From Cellulomonas fulva (GTDB lineage Bacteria; Actinomycetota; Actinomycetes; Actinomycetales; Cellulomonadaceae), in contig NZ_JAHBOH010000001.1 in NCBI RefSeq assembly GCF_018531375.1, positions 1,178,001 to 1,242,000 on the forward strand: 64,000 bases of DNA. Direction: 5' to 3'. Made by a program: the position numbers and the translations under genes. Below the pieces are notes generated by a model, which ran no database searches, had not been told where the DNA came from, and saw nothing but the letters and a program-made list of their open reading frames with translations. Positions 59,106 to 64,000 of the stretch are shown here, piece by piece. Within the stretch, counting starts at the first letter, position 1. The number at the start of each line of letters is the position of its first letter.

Positions 59106-60884
59106 ATGATCCTCGAGCACGCAGTCCTGCAGGTGGTGCCCGGCCGCGCGGCGGAGTTCGAGCGGGCGTTCGACGAGGCGAGGCGGATCATCGGCGGCAT
59201 GCCCGGATTCCGGGGGCTGCGGCTGGAGCGCGGCGTCGAGGACCCGACGCGGTACCTGCTGCTGGTCGAGTGGGACCGGCTCGAGGACCACACCGAGGGC
59301 TTCCGCGGGTCGCCGCAGTACGACGAGTGGCGCGCCCTGCTGCACCACTTCTACGACCCGTTCCCCGAGGTCGACCACTACGCACCGGCCGCGACGCAGG
59401 CCGCGTCGACGGCGCCCGCGCTGCCGGCCCCTCCGCTCGCGCTGCCCGTGCGGCCCGTGCTCCCCGGCTTCCACCCGGACCCCACCGTGTGCCGGGTCGG
59501 CGAGGACGTCTACCTCGCGTGCTCGAGCTTCGAGTACGCGCCCGGCGTGCCGGTGCTCCGCTCCCGCGACCTGGCGACGTGGGAGCTCGTCGGGCACGCG
59601 CTGGACCGTCCCTCGCAGCTCGCGCTCGCGGGCGTCGGCGCGTCCGGCGGCGTGTACGCGCCGACGCTGCGCCACCACGACGGCCGCTTCTACCTGGTCA
59701 CGTCGAACGTGAACGACGGCCCGGGCCACATCCTGGTCACCGCCACGGACGCGGCCGGCCCGTGGTCGGAGCCGGTCCGCATCGACGAGGTCGGCGGCAT
59801 CGACCCGGACCTCGCGTGGGACCAGGACGGCACGTGCTACCTGACGTGGTCGGACGGCGGCATCGTGCAGGCCGTGCTCGACCCGACCACCGGCCGGCTG
59901 CTGTCCGACCCGCGGCCGCTGTGGAGCGGGACGGGCGGCCGCGACCCGGAGGGCCCGCACCTCTACCGCGTCGGCGAGCACTGGTACCTGCTGGTGTCCG
60001 AGGGCGGCACGGGTGCCGGCCACGCCGTCTCGGTCGCGCGCGGACCCGCCCCGTACGGGCCGTTCGAGCCGTGCCCGGACAACCCCTTCCTCACCGCACG
60101 CGCGACGCCCCACCCCGTGCAGAACGCCGGGCACGCGGACCTCGTCGAGCTCGCCGACGGCACGTGGGCGGCGGTGTTCCTGGGCGTGCGCCCCTCCGGC
60201 CGGTTCCCGTCCTGGCACGTCCTGGGCCGCGAGACGTTCGCCGCCCGGGTCGCGTGGGAGGACGGGTGGCCGCGCGTGGTCGCGCCGATCGAGCCGTCCG
60301 ACGAGGCCGCGGTGCCGCCCGACGAGCTGACGGACGCCCTGCCGCCCTCCTGGGTGGGCTCCGGGGTCTTCCCGGCCGACGTGCTGCGGCGCACCGACGA
60401 CGGCTGGGTCCTGACCGCCCGGCCCGACGAGCGCACGTTCGTCGGCCACCGCCAGGAGCACCCGCACGTCACCGCGTGCGCCCGGGTCGACGCGGCCGAC
60501 GGGGTGGGCGGCATCGAGGTGCGGATCGACCCGTGGCACGCGCTGACGCTCGAGGTAGACGGCGGCGTCGCCCGCGCCGTGGCGCGCGTCGGGCACCTGG
60601 TCCAGGAGCTCGGCTCGACGCCGGTCGGCCCGGACGACGAGCTCGAGCTGCGGGCGGTGCCGTCGACCGCGTCGGAGTACAGCCGGGAGCGGGGTCCCGA
60701 CGAGGTCGTCGCGGCCGTGCGGCGCGCGGGGGCCTCCGCCGGCGACGAGGTCGTCGAGCTGGGCCGGATCGACGGCCGCTACCTGTCCACCGAGGTGGCG
60801 GGCGGCTTCACGGGCCGCATGGTCGGCCTGGTGTGCCGCACCGGCTCCGTCGCGGTCCGCTCCTACCGCTGCGCACGCGACTGA
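59106..60884 (+). CDS. ABM-like domain fused to GH43 glycoside hydrolase
   Basis: A 592-residue fusion. Residues 1-95 form an antibiotic-biosynthesis-monooxygenase-like ferredoxin-fold domain (ILEHAVLQVVPGRAAEFERAF, RYLLLVEWDRLEDHTEGF). A short Ala/Pro linker follows. From about residue 118 comes a GH43 five-bladed propeller with the catalytic Asp base in GFHPDPTV, pKa-modulating Asp in GIDPDLAWD and Glu acid in RDPEGPHLYRV, resembling beta-xylosidase/arabinofuranosidase members. A C-terminal concanavalin-like domain (~390-590) follows, as in GH43 xylosidases. No signal peptide, so it is cytosolic and acts on imported oligosaccharides. The ABM fusion is unusual; an inner GTG would give GH43 alone. 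Confidence 0.85.
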   Translation: MILEHAVLQVVPGRAAEFERAFDEARRIIGGMPGFRGLRLERGVEDPTRYLLLVEWDRLEDHTEGFRGSPQYDEWRALLHHFYDPFPEVDHYAPAATQAASTAPALPAPPLALPVRPVLPGFHPDPTVCRVGEDVYLACSSFEYAPGVPVLRSRDLATWELVGHALDRPSQLALAGVGASGGVYAPTLRHHDGRFYLVTSNVNDGPGHILVTATDAAGPWSEPVRIDEVGGIDPDLAWDQDGTCYLTWSDGGIVQAVLDPTTGRLLSDPRPLWSGTGGRDPEGPHLYRVGEHWYLLVSEGGTGAGHAVSVARGPAPYGPFEPCPDNPFLTARATPHPVQNAGHADLVELADGTWAAVFLGVRPSGRFPSWHVLGRETFAARVAWEDGWPRVVAPIEPSDEAAVPPDELTDALPPSWVGSGVFPADVLRRTDDGWVLTARPDERTFVGHRQEHPHVTACARVDAADGVGGIEVRIDPWHALTLEVDGGVARAVARVGHLVQELGSTPVGPDDELELRAVPSTASEYSRERGPDEVVAAVRRAGASAGDEVVELGRIDGRYLSTEVAGGFTGRMVGLVCRTGSVAVRSYRCARD

Positions 60885-60956
60885 CGACGCGGGACGGGAG
60901 GCAGCGGTGGAGCGGACGACCGAGGCGGGCGTCCCCGGGCACGGGACGGTGACGCG

Positions 60957-61652
60957 GTGAACGGGGCCGCGGTCGTGGGCGTGGTCGCGGCCGCCGTCGG
61001 TCTGGCCGTGGCGCTCGTCGTGGTGGTGGTCGTGGTCGCCCGGACGTCGCGCCCGGGTCCGCGGCTCACGGCCGCGGAGGCCGCCGCTGCGGGCTGGCGG
61101 TGGCAGGGCGAAGGGCTCGACGTGCTCACGCGGTGCGGGGTGGTCGGCGTCGACGTGACCGAGGCCGGCGCGGTCCTCACCCGCGACCTCGGCGGTCGGA
61201 CGGTGGTCGCCGCCCGGACGTCCGGCCGCAGCTGGACCGTGCGCCGCGGTTCGGTGACGATGACGTCGCGGGTGTCCGGCGCTCCCTACGCGCTGTGCAG
61301 CGTGCGGCTGCCGGCCGCGCTGCCGACGATCCACCTGCTGCGCGAAGGTGCGGGCGGGGGCCTCGCCACGGCGGTCGGCGTGCCGGACGTCGACACCGAG
61401 TCCGGCGCCTTCAACGAGGGGCGCCGCGTGGTCTCCGACGACGACCGGGTCGCGCACGCGGTCCTCGCGCCGCACGTGATCGCCGAGGTCTCGGCGGGGC
61501 CCGCGGACGCGACGCTGCAGGTGGTCGGCGACCGGCTGCTCAGCTTCCGCCCCGGTGAGCCGGACCTCGCGGAGCTGGCGGCGCGTGCGGCGTGGCTGGT
61601 CCGCGTCGCGGACGCCATCCCGGGCTTCGTCTACGACGAGCGCCGCGACTGA
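60957..61652 (+). CDS. Single-pass membrane-anchored protein, unknown function
   Basis: A 231-residue protein with one N-terminal transmembrane segment (VVGVVAAAVGLAVALVVVVVVVA), followed by a cytosolic ~200-residue globular part, probably alpha/beta (WRWQGEGLDVLTRCGVVGVD; VLAPHVIAEVSAG; LLSFRPGEP). No catalytic motif and no recognised family. GTG start after GGGACGGTGACGCG, and the end is only 4 bases from the convergent DinB stop. Confidence 0.6.
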   Translation: MNGAAVVGVVAAAVGLAVALVVVVVVVARTSRPGPRLTAAEAAAAGWRWQGEGLDVLTRCGVVGVDVTEAGAVLTRDLGGRTVVAARTSGRSWTVRRGSVTMTSRVSGAPYALCSVRLPAALPTIHLLREGAGGGLATAVGVPDVDTESGAFNEGRRVVSDDDRVAHAVLAPHVIAEVSAGPADATLQVVGDRLLSFRPGEPDLAELAARAAWLVRVADAIPGFVYDERRD

Positions 61653-61656
61653 CGGG

Positions 61657-62190
61657 TCACTCGCCGGTGGACCCGTCGATCCGCTCGCGGATCAGGTCGG
61701 CGTGCCCCGCGTGCCGCCCGTACTCCTCGATCAGGTGCACCAGGATCCACCGCAGCGAGATCTCCTGGTCGGTGTGACGCTGACGCCGCGCGGCGACGGC
61801 GTCGAGCCCGCGCTCGCGCAGCACCTGCTCGACGAGCGCGTCCGACCGCGCGATCGCGTCCACGTAGCGCCGCCGCAGCTCCTCGGGCGGCGTCGTCCGC
61901 GCGGCCGTCCACTCCCAGTCGCGGTCGGCCGCCCAGTCCACCGACGCCCACGGCTCTGCCGGCGGGTTGCCGTGCAGGACGACGCTGCACCAGTCGTCCT
62001 CGACCAGGGCGAGGTGGTGCAGCAGCCCGCCGAGGGTCATGGTCGACGGGGGCAGCGCGGTGTCGAGCTGGTCCGCGTCCAGGCCGTCGGCCTTGCGCAG
62101 CACCGTGGAGCGGAGGAAGTCGAGGAAGCCGAGCAGGGTCGCGACCTCGTCACCGGTGAGGGGCGGGTCGGTGCGGTCGGTGCTGATCAC
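61657..62190 (-). CDS. DinB/DUF664-family protein
   Basis: A 177-residue four-helix-bundle protein of the DinB/mycothiol-dependent superfamily. TMTLGGLLHHLALVEDDWC supplies the first metal His, and RWILVHLIEEYGRHAGHADLIRERIDG holds the remaining His ligands. Such DUF664 proteins in mycothiol-producing actinobacteria are probable thiol-dependent transferases or hydrolases. GTG start. Divergent from the ABC transporter gene. Confidence 0.87.
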   Translation of the reverse strand: MISTDRTDPPLTGDEVATLLGFLDFLRSTVLRKADGLDADQLDTALPPSTMTLGGLLHHLALVEDDWCSVVLHGNPPAEPWASVDWAADRDWEWTAARTTPPEELRRRYVDAIARSDALVEQVLRERGLDAVAARRQRHTDQEISLRWILVHLIEEYGRHAGHADLIRERIDGSTGE

Positions 62191-62326
62191 GTGCGTGACG
62201 CTACGCCAGCGCGCTCGTCGACCGGCGGGTGGCGTCCGGCAGGCGGAATCAGATGGCAGGGGCTGGGCCAGGTGCGGGAGCGTTCCCAGAGCGGCGGACG
62301 ACGCCGCGGGACGGACGGGGCGCGGC

Positions 62327-64000
62327 GTGGCGCGGAGCGGTCAACGAACGAGAACGAGCACGAGAACGAGCACGAGGACGAGCACCGGTACCAGCACGAG
62401 CACGGGTACGGACACCGGTACGGCGGACCGCACGGCCGCGGCGGGCACGACGAGCGCGTCGCGGAGCTGGGTGGTCAGGCGGCTCGCGGAGCGTCGGTTC
62501 GCGGCGGGCCAGCTGCGCAGCCTCCTCCCGTACGCCGGCCGGGGCCTGGTGGCCGGGACCGTCGCCGTGCACCTGGTGGCGGGCGCCGCGCCGATCGGGT
62601 TCATGGTCGGCACCGGCCTCGCGCTGCAGGACCTCGCCGGCGGCGGGGCGGGCGGCTGGCTCGCCCTCGCGGCCGCGTCGTTCCTGGTCCAGCAGGCGCT
62701 CGCGCCGCTGCAGCTGGTGCTGTCCAGGCGCGTGCAGCGGCGCGTCGACGCCGCGTGCATCGAGCGGCTCTCGTCGTTCGCCCTGCGCGGGGCGTCGCTC
62801 GCGGGGCTGGAGAAGCCCGAGGTGGCGGACCGGCTGAGCCAGGCCGACGAGGCGTTCGAGCAGTGGACGCTCACGCCCGGCGCCGCGGTCGAGGGCGCGC
62901 TCGCGCTGACCGCGCGGTACACCCAGCTGGTCGGCGCGCTCGTCGTGCTGCTGGTCGCGGTCGGTCCGTGGCCCGCGCTCGCGGGCGCGTTCGTCGCGGT
63001 CGTCGCGCGGCTGGGCCAGACCGAGGCGTTCAACCGGTGGGGCCACGTAATCCGGGACATCCGGCGGCTGCGGCGGCGAGCCGGCTACGTGCGCGAGCTC
63101 GCGACGAGCACGCGCGCCGCCAAGGAGATCCGCACGCTGGGCCTCGTCGACTGGCTGGACCAGCGGTACGTGGCGGAGGACCAGGCGGTGCTCGACACGC
63201 TCTGGACCTCGCGCCGCCGCGTGTACGGCGCGCCGTTCGTCGGGTACGCGCTCGCCGCGCTCGTCGGGTCGGTCGTGGCGCTGCTCGTGGTCGCGCGGAC
63301 GGACGCGGACGTCGCGCAGGTGAGCGTGGCGGTGCAGGCGCTCATCCTGTGCGGACGGTTCGGCGTCGTGTTCCCCGAGGCGGACGTGAAGCTCGTCTAC
63401 GGCCGCGGCGCGTGGCAGGCGCTGCTCGAGCTCGAGGACATCGCCCGCCGCGAGGGTGCGACGACGGGCGACGCCTCGGCCGGCGGCGCCGGTGCGGTGA
63501 CCGCGCCGCGGCGGTCGGTCCGGCTCGAGGGCGTGCAGTTCGGCTACCGGCCGGACCGCCCCGTGCTCGACGAGCTGGAGCTCGAGCTGCCCGCCGGCAC
63601 GTCGACCGCGCTGATCGGGGTCAACGGGGCCGGCAAGACGACGCTCGTCAAGGTGCTGACCGGGATGTACACGCCGCAGGGCGGCAGCGTGCTCGTCGAC
63701 GGGACGGACCTGCGCACGCTGGACGTCGACGCGTGGCAGCGCGCCTTCGCCATCACGTTCCAGGACTACCTGCGCTACGAGCTCCCGCTCCGCGAGAACG
63801 TCGCGATGGGCGCGATCGCGCACCGCGACGACGACGAGGGCATCCGCGCGGAGCTCGAGCGCGTGGGGCTGGGGGACCTGCTGGCCGAGCTGCCGGCGGG
63901 CCTGGACACGCCGCTGACGCGGGCGCTGCCGGGCGGACGGGACCTGTCCGGCGGGCAGTGGCAGCGCCTCGCGCTCGCGCGCTCGCTGTTCGCCGTCCGG
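62327..64000 (+). CDS. ABC transporter, fused permease and ATPase (3' partial)
   Basis: The frame is open to the right edge. After a variable N-terminus there are membrane segments from about 62520 (LVAGTVAVHLVAGAAPIGFMVG) to 63350, forming an ABC exporter core of about five to six helices. The ATPase domain follows: RLEGVQFGYRPDRPVLDEL, Walker A GVNGAGKTT (about 63625), Q-loop AITFQDYLRYELPLRENV and signature LSGGQWQRLALARSL, after which the window ends before Walker B. The start is uncertain: a GTG at 62327 gives a Thr/Ser/Arg-rich 48-residue leader encoded by a hexamer repeat; a GTG at 62471 gives the domain alone. An exporter of unknown substrate. Confidence 0.82.
   Translation, partial: MARSGQRTRTSTRTSTRTSTGTSTSTGTDTGTADRTAAAGTTSASRSWVVRRLAERRFAAGQLRSLLPYAGRGLVAGTVAVHLVAGAAPIGFMVGTGLALQDLAGGGAGGWLALAAASFLVQQALAPLQLVLSRRVQRRVDAACIERLSSFALRGASLAGLEKPEVADRLSQADEAFEQWTLTPGAAVEGALALTARYTQLVGALVVLLVAVGPWPALAGAFVAVVARLGQTEAFNRWGHVIRDIRRLRRRAGYVRELATSTRAAKEIRTLGLVDWLDQRYVAEDQAVLDTLWTSRRRVYGAPFVGYALAALVGSVVALLVVARTDADVAQVSVAVQALILCGRFGVVFPEADVKLVYGRGAWQALLELEDIARREGATTGDASAGGAGAVTAPRRSVRLEGVQFGYRPDRPVLDELELELPAGTSTALIGVNGAGKTTLVKVLTGMYTPQGGSVLVDGTDLRTLDVDAWQRAFAITFQDYLRYELPLRENVAMGAIAHRDDDEGIRAELERVGLGDLLAELPAGLDTPLTRALPGGRDLSGGQWQRLALARSLFAVR
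62343..62410 (+). repeat. Hexanucleotide-type tandem repeat
   Basis: A run of degenerate ACGAGM hexamers (ACGAGAACGAGC units) and related ACSRGY triplets, in frame with the ABC exporter. It would encode an RTRTSTRTSTRTSTG-like stretch. Copy-number change in such repeats keeps the frame, since the unit is 6 bases. Confidence 0.7.

Noticed and set aside
1..64000. tRNA, rRNA, prophage or transposase genes
   Set aside because: I looked through the intergenic gaps and translated frames and saw none, but short or degenerate ones cannot be excluded without a covariance or profile search.

Overview
The window is about 64 kb of very GC-rich DNA with strong G/C third-codon bias, many GTG starts and many GTGA/ATGA stop-start overlaps. 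An LAxTG-type surface anchor, thiamine and fluoride riboswitches, a large narGHJI cluster, a GH43 enzyme and many actinobacterial regulator types suggest an actinomycete, most likely Cellulomonas or a close relative (inference; there is no rRNA to confirm it). I see no tRNA, rRNA, CRISPR, insertion sequence, prophage or replication origin. The only non-coding stretches above 200 bases are 54513-54753 and similar small gaps; none exceeds about 300 bases.

Layout. 1-2398: the end of a DUF11-repeat surface protein. 2480-6647: TPP riboswitch followed by a three-gene thiamine-type ABC importer. 6754-10804: an SRPBCC protein, a small membrane protein, a PadR regulator with a palindromic operator, a double-GNAT protein and a membrane/GNAT fusion. 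10965-12206: Nramp metal importer. 12274-13667: ECF42-type sigma factor translationally coupled to a half-length DGPF protein behind a TGTCGA-type promoter. 13791-16663: a second ECF sigma factor with a membrane partner, then an MFS exporter. 17126-18070: an AbiEi/DUF559-like protein bracketed by two copies of one palindrome. 18249-22287: M3 oligopeptidase and a TetR-ABC-permease operon. 22390-31172: narGHJI, narK and a DHFR-like gene, for nitrate respiration.

31250-49381 is the most interesting part: an 18-kb catabolic island. A FadR-type GntR regulator is followed by a cytosine-deaminase-like amidohydrolase, a peptide/opine-type ABC importer (one ATPase gene frameshifted), an N-carbamoylsarcosine-amidase-like hydrolase, and a tightly coupled eight-gene operon: creatinase-like M24 protein, two paralogous TIM barrels either side of a 6-HDNO/BBE-like flavoprotein, a second amidohydrolase, a DUF1275 membrane protein, a formamidase-like protein, and an amidase fused to an AtzH/HpxZ-like domain. 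RTATAC-core sites lie before the regulator and at each of the other promoters. I infer uptake and stepwise hydrolysis of a cyclic amide, ureide or creatinine-like compound; the substrate is not determined.

49478-64000: a beta-propeller/pyruvyl-transferase pair, an ArsR-CDF metal-efflux pair, an LLM flavoprotein, SDRs, a TusA-like protein, a fluoride-riboswitch operon (usp-crcB-crcB), a GNAT protein, an ABM-GH43 fusion, a DinB protein, and an ABC exporter cut by the right edge whose N-terminus is encoded by a hexanucleotide repeat.
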